A stretch of DNA of 64,000 bases, from assembly GCF_000315795.1 (NCBI RefSeq), contig NZ_ANHY01000004.1, positions 1-64,000 of the forward strand. Reading direction: 5' to 3'. Each line of letters begins with the position of its first letter. Positions within the stretch are counted from its first letter, which is position 1. Made by a program: the position numbers and the translations under genes. The notes under the pieces were generated by a model. That model did no database searches. It saw nothing but the letters and a program-made list of their open reading frames with translations, and was not told the origin of the DNA. This document shows positions 16,580-25,129 of this stretch, piece after piece. This stretch comes from Caenispirillum salinarum AK4. Lineage in GTDB: Bacteria > Pseudomonadota > Alphaproteobacteria > Rhodospirillales > Rhodospirillaceae.

Positions 16580-17812
16580 TCAGGATGCCTTTTCCGCCGC
16601 CTCGGCCGGTTCCTCGTCGTCGCGAAGCCCGCGCACCGCCAGCAGGAAAACGGCGAGCGTCGCCAGCCCCATGAGGCCGATGGAGGTGGTCATGACCCGC
16701 GTCGTGCCGTCGTGCAGCAGCCCCACCAGATAGCCCATCAGCGATCCCATGCCCATCTGCAGGAAGCCCAGCAGGGACGATGCCGCCCCCGCCATGCGCG
16801 GAAAGGGGCCGATGGCGCCGGCGGTGCCGTTGGGCATGACCAGCGCCGCGCCCAGGAAATAGACGGAGATCGGCGCGATCACCGCCACCACCGTTTCCAC
16901 CCCCGCCCAGGCGAGTGCCATGGCGGTGGTGCCGGCGGCAGCGACCAGCAGGCTGCCGATGAACAGCATGCGCTCGATCCCCAGGCGTCCCGTCAGCCGT
17001 CCGCCCCCGAAGGCGCCGGTGATGTAGCCGATGACCACGGCCATGAAGGCGAATCCGAAATAGCCGGGCTTCACCCCCAGTACGTCGATCACCACGAAGG
17101 ACGAGCCCGAGATGAAGCTGAACAGCCCGCCGAAGGCCAGCGCCACGCAGGCCGTGTGGCCCATGAAGGCGCGGTTCCTGAGAAGGTGCAGGAAGTTGGC
17201 GATAATGCGCGACGGCCGCAGGGCATGGGGATCGCGGTGACGGTTGGTCTCCTGCAGCGCCGCCCACACGGCCGCCAGGATGACCACGCCGAAGCCCGTC
17301 AGCACCACGAAGTTCGACTGCCAGCCGAACGCCGCGTGCAGGCCGCCGCCGATCAGGGGCGCGACCGCCGGGGCCAGCGCCATGGCGGCGGCCATGTACG
17401 ACAGCATCCGCGCGGCCTCCGCCCGATCATAGACGTCGCGCACGATGGCCCGGCCAAGAACGGGCCCTGCGCAGGCGCCCAGCGCCTGAAGGAAGCGCCC
17501 GGCGAGCAGGGCCTCGATGGTGGGCGCGACCATGCAGACCACGCTGGCGGCGACGTAGAGCATGACGCCCGCGATCAGCACCGGCAGCCGCCCGAAGCGG
17601 TCCGACAGGGGCCCGTAGAACAGCATCCCGAAGGCGAACCCGGCGGTGAACACCGACAGCGTCAGCTGCACCATCGACACGCTGGTGTCGAACGCCCGCG
17701 TCATGGCCGGCAGCGACGGCAGGTACATGTCGGTCGAGACCGGGCCGAAGGCGACCAGCGCGGTCAGCAGAACGGCGATGGGGAACGACCGGGGATCGGG
17801 CTTGCGGGGCAT
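16580..17812 (-). CDS. Bcr/CflA-family MFS multidrug efflux transporter
   Basis: 410 residues with 12 predicted helices. The opening AFGPVSTDMYLPSLPAM is the signature of the Bcr/CflA subfamily (DHA1 proton-driven drug exporters), and FYGPLSDRFGRLPVL is the major facilitator loop 2-3 motif. It should export small toxic compounds by proton antiport in the inner membrane; the natural substrate is unknown. The start at 17812 lacks a clear ribosome-binding site but gives the expected short N-terminus. Confidence 0.92.
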   Translation of the reverse strand: MPRKPDPRSFPIAVLLTALVAFGPVSTDMYLPSLPAMTRAFDTSVSMVQLTLSVFTAGFAFGMLFYGPLSDRFGRLPVLIAGVMLYVAASVVCMVAPTIEALLAGRFLQALGACAGPVLGRAIVRDVYDRAEAARMLSYMAAAMALAPAVAPLIGGGLHAAFGWQSNFVVLTGFGVVILAAVWAALQETNRHRDPHALRPSRIIANFLHLLRNRAFMGHTACVALAFGGLFSFISGSSFVVIDVLGVKPGYFGFAFMAVVIGYITGAFGGGRLTGRLGIERMLFIGSLLVAAAGTTAMALAWAGVETVVAVIAPISVYFLGAALVMPNGTAGAIGPFPRMAGAASSLLGFLQMGMGSLMGYLVGLLHDGTTRVMTTSIGLMGLATLAVFLLAVRGLRDDEEPAEAAEKAS

Positions 17813-17845
17813 CGGGAGGGTCCGGTTGTGGCGGGAAGCATGACC

Positions 17846-17884
17846 GAAAAACGGCGAAGGGCGCCGATTGAGCGCCCTTCGCCG
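17846..17884 (-). terminator. Strong minus-strand terminator after the glutaredoxin gene
   Basis: CGGCGAAGGGCGC / GCGCCCTTCGCCG, a perfect 13-bp stem with a 7-base loop, followed on the minus strand by TTTTT. It ends the glutaredoxin transcript and insulates it from the downstream exporter. Confidence 0.9.
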
Positions 17885-17953
17885 CCTGCGGTCAAGGTCT
17901 GCTTGCCGGTGCTTTGACGGGGCCGATCCGCCGCCGCGCCGGCCGCCGGGCCC

Positions 17954-18214
17954 TCAGCGAGCGTCCGGGTACTGGCTTTTCAGCTTTTCCAGGATCGGCT
18001 GCTCGTACTGCATCAGGTTGTCGTAGCCGCCGATCAGGTGACCGTCGATGAGGATCTGAGGCACCGTCGCGACGTCGAACTTCTGCTTCATGGCCGAGAA
18101 TTCGGCCGGCGCGGAGACGTCGATCTCCTCGTAGGGCAGGTTGTGCTCCTTGAACCAGGCCTTGGCCTTGTCGCAGAACATGCAGGTGCTCTTGGTGTAG
18201 ATCTGGATCGCCAT
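17954..18214 (-). CDS. grxC: Glutaredoxin 3
   Basis: 86 residues, a cytoplasmic glutathione-dependent thiol-disulfide oxidoreductase. The active site is CMFC at residues 11-14 (the commoner form is CPYC). TVPQILIDGHLIGGYDNL is the cis-proline and glutathione-binding region of GrxC. It may serve as electron donor to the NrdAB reductase encoded in this window, as known for glutaredoxins. A strong terminator follows. Confidence 0.93.
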   Translation of the reverse strand: MAIQIYTKSTCMFCDKAKAWFKEHNLPYEEIDVSAPAEFSAMKQKFDVATVPQILIDGHLIGGYDNLMQYEQPILEKLKSQYPDAR

Positions 18215-18345
18215 AGTTCCTCGTGTCCGGTCTTGTCTGGTGTTCGGGGGCGTCTAGCCATCCTGCCGCGCGCAGGGCCGGGCGGCAACCGCCCGTCGGT
18301 CATATCTGGTGCCCGCACGCCCTTTGCAAGATGTCTGACGCGGCG

Positions 18346-18840
18346 TCAGCCCCTGGGCGGCTCGCCCGACAGCAGCTTGTGGGCGCGGTGCCAGTCGTCC
18401 AGGGACTGGTTGGGGTATGCATCGAACCGCGCCTCGCCCTGTCGGCTGTCGTCGCGCACCCAGTTGGCCTTGCTGCCCAGCATGATGTGCACCTGCTCCG
18501 GCGGGTCCGGCAGCGGCGTGTCGATGGCGCCCGCTTGCGGGTGGACCAGGTGCGGCCATTCCGGCGAGAACACCCACAGCGCGGTGCCGCAGCGGGTGCA
18601 GAAACGGCGCTCGCCGCTGCTGACGCTGCCGTCCTCCATGCGCGCATGGTAGCAGCCGAGCGCCCCCTCCTCGGCGTCGACGGTCAGCGTGTCGGCCTTG
18701 GCGCCCAGGTTGATGGCATAGCCGCCGCTGCCGGCCGTCTTGCGGCAGATGGAGCAGTGGCAGCGCAGGTAGGGGACCGGCGCGTGCGCCTCGACCGAAA
18801 AGCGCACGGCGCCGCAGTGGCAGGAGCCTTCCAGATGCAT
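18346..18840 (-). CDS. GFA-family zinc protein (glutathione-dependent formaldehyde-activating enzyme fold)
   Basis: 164 residues. The zinc-binding cysteine pattern of the family is complete: SCHCGAVRF, LRCHCSICRKTAGSG and FCTRCGTALW. Family members include Gfa, proposed to help glutathione react with formaldehyde, but most homologues have no proven activity. GGAGG lies eight bases before the ATG at 18840. The gene starts 32 bases after the hydrolase gene and is likely its operon partner. Confidence 0.88.
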   Translation of the reverse strand: MHLEGSCHCGAVRFSVEAHAPVPYLRCHCSICRKTAGSGGYAINLGAKADTLTVDAEEGALGCYHARMEDGSVSSGERRFCTRCGTALWVFSPEWPHLVHPQAGAIDTPLPDPPEQVHIMLGSKANWVRDDSRQGEARFDAYPNQSLDDWHRAHKLLSGEPPRG

Positions 18841-18872
18841 GGTGCATACCTCCGCTTCAATGGGTGAAACGT

Positions 18873-19661
18873 CTAGGGCGTCAACGCGTCCACGAAGGCG
18901 GTGATGGCATCCAGCACGCGCCTCCGCTGCTCGAAGTGGGGCACGTGACCGCAGTCGGGCACCATGAGCTTTTCCACCGGCCCCGAGACTCCGTTCACGA
19001 TGGCGTCCACCTGGGCCTCGGTGCCGTACTGGTCGCCCTCGCCCTGGATGATGAGCGCCGGCACGGTCACGCCGGCCAGCACGTCCTTGATGGTCCAGGC
19101 GGCATAGGCGTCGGTCAGCCAGGTGTCGTTCCAGCCGTGGAAGGCCGTGTCGGTGTTGGCGCCGTGCCAGCGGGCGAGCTTCTCGCGCAGGTTGGTGGTT
19201 TCCCACGCCGTGCGGGCCTCGCGAATGCCCGCCAGGGTGATGTCCTCCACGAAGACGTGGGCCGCCTCGGTCACGATGGCCCGGATCCGCGGGTCTTCGC
19301 CCCGCCCGGCGGCGATGAGCGCGATGGAGCCGCCGTCGGAATGGCCGATCAGCACCGCGCGCTCCACCCCCGTCGCGTCCAGCACGGCCGGCAGGACCTC
19401 CAGCGCCTCGGGCGTCAGGTAGTCGGTGGACCGCGGCAGGGTGATCCCGGAGGACCCGCCATACCCCGGCCGGCTGTAAACCAGCGCCCCCATGCCCAGC
19501 CGCGCCGACAGGTCCGCCGGCACGTCCTTCCACAGGTCGCGGCAGCCCAGGCCCTCGTGCAGGAAGACCAAGGTCGGTGCCTCCTTCGGCGCGGGGCCGT
19601 GCCAGCGGTATTCCAGCTGGTGCCCGGCGGCGGTCAGAAATCCTTCGGGTATGGTCGACAT
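18873..19661 (-). CDS. Alpha/beta hydrolase
   Basis: 262 residues. The nucleophile elbow GHSDGG is preceded by AVLI, the oxyanion region is FLHEGLGC, and the remaining triad residues are visible in IQGEGDQYG (Asp) and PDCGHVPHFE (His). This is the general lid-containing alpha/beta hydrolase fold; substrate class is unknown. It is the first gene of a probable two-gene unit with the GFA protein. Nothing notable is seen in the 248 bases upstream (19662..19909) except a locally lower GC content. Confidence 0.88.
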   Translation of the reverse strand: MSTIPEGFLTAAGHQLEYRWHGPAPKEAPTLVFLHEGLGCRDLWKDVPADLSARLGMGALVYSRPGYGGSSGITLPRSTDYLTPEALEVLPAVLDATGVERAVLIGHSDGGSIALIAAGRGEDPRIRAIVTEAAHVFVEDITLAGIREARTAWETTNLREKLARWHGANTDTAFHGWNDTWLTDAYAAWTIKDVLAGVTVPALIIQGEGDQYGTEAQVDAIVNGVSGPVEKLMVPDCGHVPHFEQRRRVLDAITAFVDALTP

Positions 19662-19909
19662 GCGGCGAGACAGGTCCTTGTTTCCGTGTGCGACATCCTT
19701 CTGTACCGCGCCCCGCCCCGCAGGTAAAGGAGAGCGATGCCGAAAGTGGTAGTAAAACTCAAACGGTGAAAAGAAGTATCAAGGGGAACCGGGTACCCCC
19801 TGCGAAGGTTCTAACAACTGCACGCACGGCGATTCATCGGGCTTGGAAACGGCCTGAAGTATTTCCGCATATCTGGTGACGTTTCTTGTTCTGCTACGGA
19901 GAGCCTTCC

Positions 19910-20611
19910 ATGCACCAAGCCCAGGCCGAGGCCCGGTACAGCCTGTCGGTGGCGTCGACGACCGCGTCCTGCGCCCACCGCTCGGCGGACCTGGGGTGCC
20001 CGGTGGACACCCGCGTGGAGAACCGGCTGCCGGAAATGATGACCCGCGGCCTGCGTGACGAAGCCGTGGAGATGGCGCTGGACGCCGCCCATATCGGCGT
20101 CCTGTGCGAACGCACCTGCCCGGCCGTGGAGCCGCTGCTGGAAACGGTCGGCCGCGCCGCCCAGCAGGAAGCCGCCGACCCCGACGGGCTGCTGGGCGAT
20201 ACGGGGGCCGCCGTCGTCCGCTCGCCGACGCTCAAGCGCCTCAACGCCCTTCCCGGTCAGGCCTCCGAACCCGCCCGCCACGCCTTCCTGCTGGTCCGCG
20301 CGGCCTACCGCTTGCGGCAGGCCCGCACCGCCGAAACCCTGTGGCAGGCGGTGGACGCCAACCTGGGCTGCTGGATCGCCCTGCGCACCGCCGTCGCCGA
20401 TGGCCGCGTCGCCCTGCCCGCGAGCCGGCGCCGCCAGGTCGTCCAGTACGCCGACTACGTCGAGCAGATGACCCGCACCACGCGCCCCATGTGCGACCGC
20501 ACGGTGGAAGCCTTCATCCGGCTGGATCGCAACGTCGCCAAGTGGTTGACCGAGGACGCGACCGACCGCGTCGCCACCGCCCACGGCGCGCACCTCATGG
20601 CCGCCGAGTAG
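19910..20611 (+). CDS. Hypothetical protein with FlaF-like C-terminal region
   Basis: 233 residues, no signal peptide. The segment ETLWQAVDANLGCWIALRTAV, then a long amphipathic helix and EAFIRLDRNVAKWL, resembles the FlaF flagellin-assembly regulator of alphaproteobacteria, which has a similar LW....N-W helix and a closing IxxNRxxA motif. The N-terminal ~100 residues have no match that I recognise. CGGAG lies seven bases upstream of the ATG at 19910. No other flagellar gene is nearby, so the assignment is tentative. Confidence 0.6.
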   Translation: MHQAQAEARYSLSVASTTASCAHRSADLGCPVDTRVENRLPEMMTRGLRDEAVEMALDAAHIGVLCERTCPAVEPLLETVGRAAQQEAADPDGLLGDTGAAVVRSPTLKRLNALPGQASEPARHAFLLVRAAYRLRQARTAETLWQAVDANLGCWIALRTAVADGRVALPASRRRQVVQYADYVEQMTRTTRPMCDRTVEAFIRLDRNVAKWLTEDATDRVATAHGAHLMAAE

Positions 20612-20634
20612 CAGTGCCGCCCCGGAAACGACAT

Positions 20635-20668
20635 CGGCCGCCCGTGCCAAGGCAGGGGCGGCCGTTTC
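20635..20668. terminator. Convergent terminator
   Basis: CGGCCGCCC...GGGCGGCCG stem followed by a short T run on the plus strand, lying between the converging FlaF-like and SH3 genes. Confidence 0.7.
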
Positions 20669-20724
20669 GCGTGCGGCCGGCTCGTGCGCGAAGGGGCCCT
20701 CCGGCGCGAGAGCCCGGCGCACCG

Positions 20725-21285
20725 TCATTCGATGTATTCATTGCGGTAGACGCCCCAGAAGGCCGAACGCCTGAGCCAGCCGTCCATGCCGTTCGCCTCG
20801 ACGCGGCAGAACTCCGTCCCGCGCGGGCACTGGATCAGGCTCGCCTGCACGCCGCCCTCAAGATAGGCCAGCGTTTCCGCCTCCTCGCGCGGTTCGGCGC
20901 GCAGTCGGTGGGTGCCGTCCATGGTCATCACCGTTCGGCGGCCCGACAGCATGCTCTGGTGGACCCAGCCCTCGGCGCCCTGCGGGTCGCGGATTTTTCG
21001 CCACGTCTGGAATTCCTGCACGATCTCCACCGGCAGGGACCGGCGCAGGTACACCCAGTCGATGGGATAGCGCACGCCGGGGCCGGTGCGCATGTTCACC
21101 TGCTCGGCCCGCAGCGACACGAAACGCGGCAGCGGCAGCCCCGTTCCATCGGCTGCAACGGCCGTGGCGGCGGACAGCGCATACGGACTGGCAGGCTGCG
21201 GGGCGATGGGCGCGGCAGCCAGGCCAAAGCCCATGGCCAGCGCCAGCAGCGCGGTGGAAGCGACTCCGGTAACAGCGTTCGGCAT
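20725..21285 (-). CDS. Exported SH3-domain protein
   Basis: 186 residues. The N-terminus is a signal peptide (TALLALAMGFGLAAAPIA). The mature part has two bacterial SH3-like units: one begins VNMRTGPGVRYPIDWVYLRR, the classic MRTGPG motif, and the second ends MDGWLRRSAFWGVYRNEYIE. SH3_3 domains in exported proteins usually bind cell-wall peptides. It is divergent from the dehydrogenase gene across a 202-base gap. Confidence 0.85.
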   Translation of the reverse strand: MPNAVTGVASTALLALAMGFGLAAAPIAPQPASPYALSAATAVAADGTGLPLPRFVSLRAEQVNMRTGPGVRYPIDWVYLRRSLPVEIVQEFQTWRKIRDPQGAEGWVHQSMLSGRRTVMTMDGTHRLRAEPREEAETLAYLEGGVQASLIQCPRGTEFCRVEANGMDGWLRRSAFWGVYRNEYIE

Positions 21286-21487
21286 TGGTGTGTGGCTCGA
21301 TTTCCCCAGGGCGGCGCATTATACGGACCGACCGCCCCGGCGGGTCAAGCGCGGCGGTGGACGGTTCGAGCCTGCGCGAAAGGAAGTGTCGCAGGACCGT
21401 GTTGCAACGCAATGTCTGGACAAGGCCCGCCCGTCTTGCTAAGCCAAACCACGCACAGAGCCTATAAGGTCTCCGGGAGGGATATGC

Positions 21488-22474
21488 ATGGTCGCGAAGA
21501 AGCCCCTGGTCGTCGTCACGCGCAAGCTGCCGGACGTGATCGAGACCAGGATGATGGAACTGTTCGACTGCCGCTTGAACCACGACGACCACCCCTTCAC
21601 CAAGGATGAACTGGTGGCGGCGGTGCGCGAGGCGGACGTCCTGGTGCCCACCATCACCGACCGCATCGACGCCGGCGTGCTGGGCCAGGCCGGCGAGCAG
21701 TTGCGCCTGATCGCCAACTTCGGCACGGGCGTCGACCACATCGACCTGAACACGGCCCAGCAGCGGGGCATCACGGTCACCAACACGCCCGACGTGCTGA
21801 CCGAGGACACCGCCGACATGGCCATGGGCCTGATCCTGGCCGTGCCCCGCCGTCTGGCCGAGGGCGAGCGCCTGATCCGCTCGGGCAAGTGGGCGGGCTG
21901 GAGCCCGACCCACATGCTGGGCCACCGCATCTACGGCAAGCGCCTGGGCATCGTCGGCATGGGCCGCATCGGACAGGCCGTGGCGCGCCGCGCCCGCGGT
22001 TTCGGCATGACCATCCACTACCACAACCGCCGCCGCCTCCACCCCGAGATCGAGCAGGAGCTGGAAGCGACCTACTGGGAAAGCCTGGACCAGATGCTGG
22101 CGCGGATGGACGTCATCTCCATCCACTGCCCGCACACGCCGGCCACCTACCACCTGCTGAGCGCCCGGCGCCTGAAACTGCTGCGCGAGCAGGCCTACAT
22201 CGTCAACACCGCCCGCGGCGAGGTGCTGGACGAGAACGCCCTCCTGCGCATGCTGCAGCGCGGCGAGCTGGCCGGAGCGGGCCTGGACGTGTTCGAGCAG
22301 GAGCCGAGCATCAATCCCAAGTTCCTGACGCTGGACAACGTGGTGCTGCTGCCGCACATGGGCTCGGCCACCATCGAGGGCCGCGTCGACATGGGCGAAA
22401 AGGTCCTCATCAACATCAAGACCTACGCCGACGGCCACAAGCCGCCGGACCGCGTGCTGCCGAACCTGGTGTAA
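21488..22474 (+). CDS. D-2-hydroxyacid dehydrogenase (glycerate/glyoxylate reductase type)
   Basis: 328 residues. The Rossmann motif is LGIVGMGRIGQAVARRARGF. The catalytic triad is seen as Arg in VNTARGEVLDE, Glu in LDVFEQEP and His in LLPHMGSAT. The LIANFGTGVDHIDL element is typical of the GyaR/HprA group, which interconverts hydroxypyruvate or glyoxylate with D-glycerate or glycolate using NAD(P)H. GGGAGG precedes the ATG at 21488. Its stop codon forms the first three bases of a structured repeat. Confidence 0.92.
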   Translation: MVAKKPLVVVTRKLPDVIETRMMELFDCRLNHDDHPFTKDELVAAVREADVLVPTITDRIDAGVLGQAGEQLRLIANFGTGVDHIDLNTAQQRGITVTNTPDVLTEDTADMAMGLILAVPRRLAEGERLIRSGKWAGWSPTHMLGHRIYGKRLGIVGMGRIGQAVARRARGFGMTIHYHNRRRLHPEIEQELEATYWESLDQMLARMDVISIHCPHTPATYHLLSARRLKLLREQAYIVNTARGEVLDENALLRMLQRGELAGAGLDVFEQEPSINPKFLTLDNVVLLPHMGSATIEGRVDMGEKVLINIKTYADGHKPPDRVLPNLV

Positions 22475-22586
22475 TACCGGACGACACTCGAAAACATACA
22501 CTTGTCGTCCGGCAAGGCCGACTGGCCGCCGCGCCTTATGGCGCGTGAACGCAGCCTCGATGATTTCAATCATCGAGGCGTATAAG
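22472..22586 (+). repeat. Structured intergenic repeat, copy 1
   Basis: This 115-bp element begins TAATACCGG and ends GTATAAG. It contains four hairpins: CCGGACGACA/TGTCGTCCGG, GGCC/GGCC, GCGCC/GGCGC, and an 11-bp arm CCTCGATGATT pairing with AATCATCGAGG. Close copies lie at 49091 and 50106. Compared with them this copy lacks 17 bases in the middle, which removes one strand of a fifth helix (CTGCGT/ACGCAG). Confidence 0.85.
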
Positions 22587-22597
22587 CCGCCGGAAAA

Positions 22598-22636
22598 AGA
22601 AAACCCCCGCCGGAGCGGTCCGGCGGGGGTTTTTCT
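22598..22636. terminator. Bidirectional terminator
   Basis: AAAACCCCCGCCGG / CCGGCGGGGGTTTTT between the dehydrogenase (plus) and the sodium channel (minus). It has A and T runs on both sides and so suits both strands. Confidence 0.9.
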
Positions 22637-22689
22637 TCGTCAGGGCGATGCGCCGGTCGATCCGCTGCTGCGCAATCGCCGGGCGTTGC

Positions 22690-23523
22690 CTATTCCCCCG
22701 CCGAGCGCTCTCGTTTGCCCAGGGCCTCGCGCAGTTCGGCCATTTCCGTGCGCAGGGCGCGGATGTGGTCGAGCATTTCCTCGCGTTCCGCGTGAGCGGT
22801 GGCTTCGGCGGCTTCCTGGGTTTCGTGGTAGTCGCTCTGCATGGCGTTGACGACCACCGCGATGAACAGGTTCAACATCGTGAAAGTCGCGATGGCGATG
22901 AAGGGCACGAAGAAGGCCCAAGCATAGGGGTAGACCTCCATCACCGGGCGCACGATGCCCATGGACCAGCTTTCCAGCGTCATCACCTGGAACAGGGTGT
23001 AGACGCTTTCGGGCAGCGTGCCGAACCAGTCGGGGAAGGAGGCCCCGAACAGCTTGGTCGCCATGACGCCGGCCACGTAGAAGACCAGCGCCAGCAGCGC
23101 GATGATCGACCCCAGGCCCGGAATGGCGCTCAAGAGCGCCGTGACCACCCGGCGCATGCGCGGCACCGCCGAGATCACGCGCAGAACCCGCAGCACGCGC
23201 AACGCGCGCAGCACCGAGAACGGGCCGGTCTGGGGCACCAGCGCGATGCCGACGACGATGAAGTCGAACACGCCCCACGGGTCGCGGAAGAACCGCCAGC
23301 CGTGGGCGGTGATGCGCAGCGTGATCTCGGCCACGAAGATCCACAAGATCACCGTGTCGATGGCGATCAGGGTCGGGCCGATGGCCTCCATGACCGCAGA
23401 GGAGGTCTCCAGCCCCAGGATGACGGCGTTGATGACGATCAACACCAGGATGAACCGCTGCACGCGCGGCGCCTCCACGAAGCCCCGCACGCGCTGCCGC
23501 CAGGCCGCCGATTCTTCCGCCAT
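22690..23523 (-). CDS. Voltage-gated sodium channel, NaChBac/NavAb type
   Basis: 277 residues forming a single six-helix channel domain that should tetramerise in the inner membrane. S4 carries gating arginines every third residue (LRALRVLRVLRVISAV, Arg 106, 109, 112, 115). The selectivity filter TLESWSM at residues 182-188 is the sodium-selective bacterial filter, identical to that of NavAb. S6 (MLNLFIAVVVNAM) is followed by a C-terminal coiled coil (EREEMLDHIRALRTEMAELR) that typically bundles the tetramer. ATG at 23523 was chosen over GTG at 23538. It is transcribed after ubiE-ubiB with only a 39-base gap and may be read through. Confidence 0.93.
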   Translation of the reverse strand: MAEESAAWRQRVRGFVEAPRVQRFILVLIVINAVILGLETSSAVMEAIGPTLIAIDTVILWIFVAEITLRITAHGWRFFRDPWGVFDFIVVGIALVPQTGPFSVLRALRVLRVLRVISAVPRMRRVVTALLSAIPGLGSIIALLALVFYVAGVMATKLFGASFPDWFGTLPESVYTLFQVMTLESWSMGIVRPVMEVYPYAWAFFVPFIAIATFTMLNLFIAVVVNAMQSDYHETQEAAEATAHAEREEMLDHIRALRTEMAELREALGKRERSAGE

Positions 23524-23562
23524 TGCCCTGTATTCCACCTTCAGAAAAGCCTTGAGAGGGCT

Positions 23563-25110
23563 CTAATTCCCCACCAGCAGGGCCAGCAGGATCACCACCA
23601 GGGCCCAGGGCAGGATCATCAGAACGTTCATGCGCGTCTTGCGCGCCACCCGCTGGCCGGCAAGGGCCGCGAGCGTTTCCGGGTGCAGGCGCACGCCGCC
23701 GGCCTGGATCATGGCGAAGACCTTCTCGCCCTCGTCGAGGATCTTGGGCAGCTTCTCGGCCGTCGAGACCATGCCGTTGACCGCGTCCTTGATGCGCGCC
23801 TCCGGTCCCAGGTTGGCGCGCATCCAGTCTTCCACAAGCGGCTGGGCGAGTTCCCACATGTTGATGTCGGGCGCCATGCGCCGGCCGACGCCTTCGGCCA
23901 CCAGCATGGATTTCTGCAAAAGCAGAAGCTGCGGCTGGGTCTCCATCTCGAAGGTTTCCGTCACCGCGAACAGCTGCCCCAGCAGCCGGGCGATGGAAAT
24001 GTCCTTCATGGGCCGCCCGAAGATGGGCTCGGCGATGGAACGTGCCGCCTGGGTGAAGGCATCCACCGACTTGTCGGCGGGCACGTATCCCGCCTCGAAA
24101 TGAATCTCGGCGACGCGGCGGTAGTTGCCGGTCAGGAAGCCCAGCAGCATCTCGCCGAGATAGCGGCGCGTCTGCACGTCCACCCGGCCCATGATGCCGA
24201 AGTCCACGGCCACCAGGTTGCCGTCCTCGCGCACGAACAGGTTGCCCGGGTGCATGTCGGCGTGGAAGAAGCCGTCGCGGAAGACCATGTTGAAGAAGGC
24301 ATCCGCCGACTTGGCCACCACGTCCATGGGATCGATGCCGGCGGCGATCACGGCCTCGCGCTCGTCGGTCGGAATGCCCTTGATGCGCTCCGACGTCATG
24401 ACGCGCTGGCTGGTGCGCTGCCAGTCGATCTCCGGCACGTTGAAGGTGTCGTCGCCGGCGAAATTCTCGGCCATCTCGGCGGCGGCGGCGGCCTCGAACC
24501 GGAGATCCATCTCCATGGTCACCGAGTCCTCGAAGGCCTGCACGCTTTCGACCGGCCGCAGGCGGCGCAGCGACGGCTGGGTGGCCTCGACGATTTCGGC
24601 GATCCAGTACAGCAGGTCCAGGTCGCGGGCGATATGGTCTTCCACGCCCGGGCGCAGCACCTTGACGGCGACCTCGCGCCCGTCGGTGGTGGTGGCGAAA
24701 TGCACCTGCGCGATGGAGGCCGCGGCGACTGGTTCCTCGGAAAACTCCGAGAACAGGTCCTCGATGGTTTCCTCGAACTCGGACTCCATGATCCGCCGCA
24801 CGTCGGCGAACCCGAACGGCGGCAACTGGTCCTGCAGCTCCGACAGGTCGTGCGCCACCTCTTCGCCCATCAGGTCGGGACGGGTGGACAGCGCCTGGCC
24901 CAGCTTGATGAAGCTCGGCCCCAGTTCCGACAGCGCGCGGGCGAGCCGCTGGCCGGGGCGGCCCGGCACGTTCTTGCGGCTGAACATCTTGGTCAGCGCG
25001 GCCACCTCGCGCGCCACGCCGATGTTCTCCAGCGGGAACAGGGCGTCGTGGCGGGCCAGCGTGCGGGCGATCTGGAACAGCCGGCGCAGGTTCTTGACGG
25101 CGCGGATCAT
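23563..25110 (-). CDS. ubiB: UbiB, ubiquinone biosynthesis atypical kinase/ATPase
   Basis: 515 residues. The protein-kinase-like UbiB/ADCK fold is recognised by the KxGQ motif (GPSFIKLGQALSTRPDL), the Ala-rich loop AAASIAQVH, the ADMHPGNLF catalytic loop and DFGIMG. The last ~20 residues are a hydrophobic membrane anchor. UbiB is needed for ubiquinone synthesis, probably extracting lipid intermediates from the membrane. It starts 19 bases after ubiE, as in many alphaproteobacteria. Confidence 0.96.
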   Translation of the reverse strand: MIRAVKNLRRLFQIARTLARHDALFPLENIGVAREVAALTKMFSRKNVPGRPGQRLARALSELGPSFIKLGQALSTRPDLMGEEVAHDLSELQDQLPPFGFADVRRIMESEFEETIEDLFSEFSEEPVAAASIAQVHFATTTDGREVAVKVLRPGVEDHIARDLDLLYWIAEIVEATQPSLRRLRPVESVQAFEDSVTMEMDLRFEAAAAAEMAENFAGDDTFNVPEIDWQRTSQRVMTSERIKGIPTDEREAVIAAGIDPMDVVAKSADAFFNMVFRDGFFHADMHPGNLFVREDGNLVAVDFGIMGRVDVQTRRYLGEMLLGFLTGNYRRVAEIHFEAGYVPADKSVDAFTQAARSIAEPIFGRPMKDISIARLLGQLFAVTETFEMETQPQLLLLQKSMLVAEGVGRRMAPDINMWELAQPLVEDWMRANLGPEARIKDAVNGMVSTAEKLPKILDEGEKVFAMIQAGGVRLHPETLAALAGQRVARKTRMNVLMILPWALVVILLALLVGN

Positions 25111-25129
25111 CGGGCGACCTCGTTGCGCA

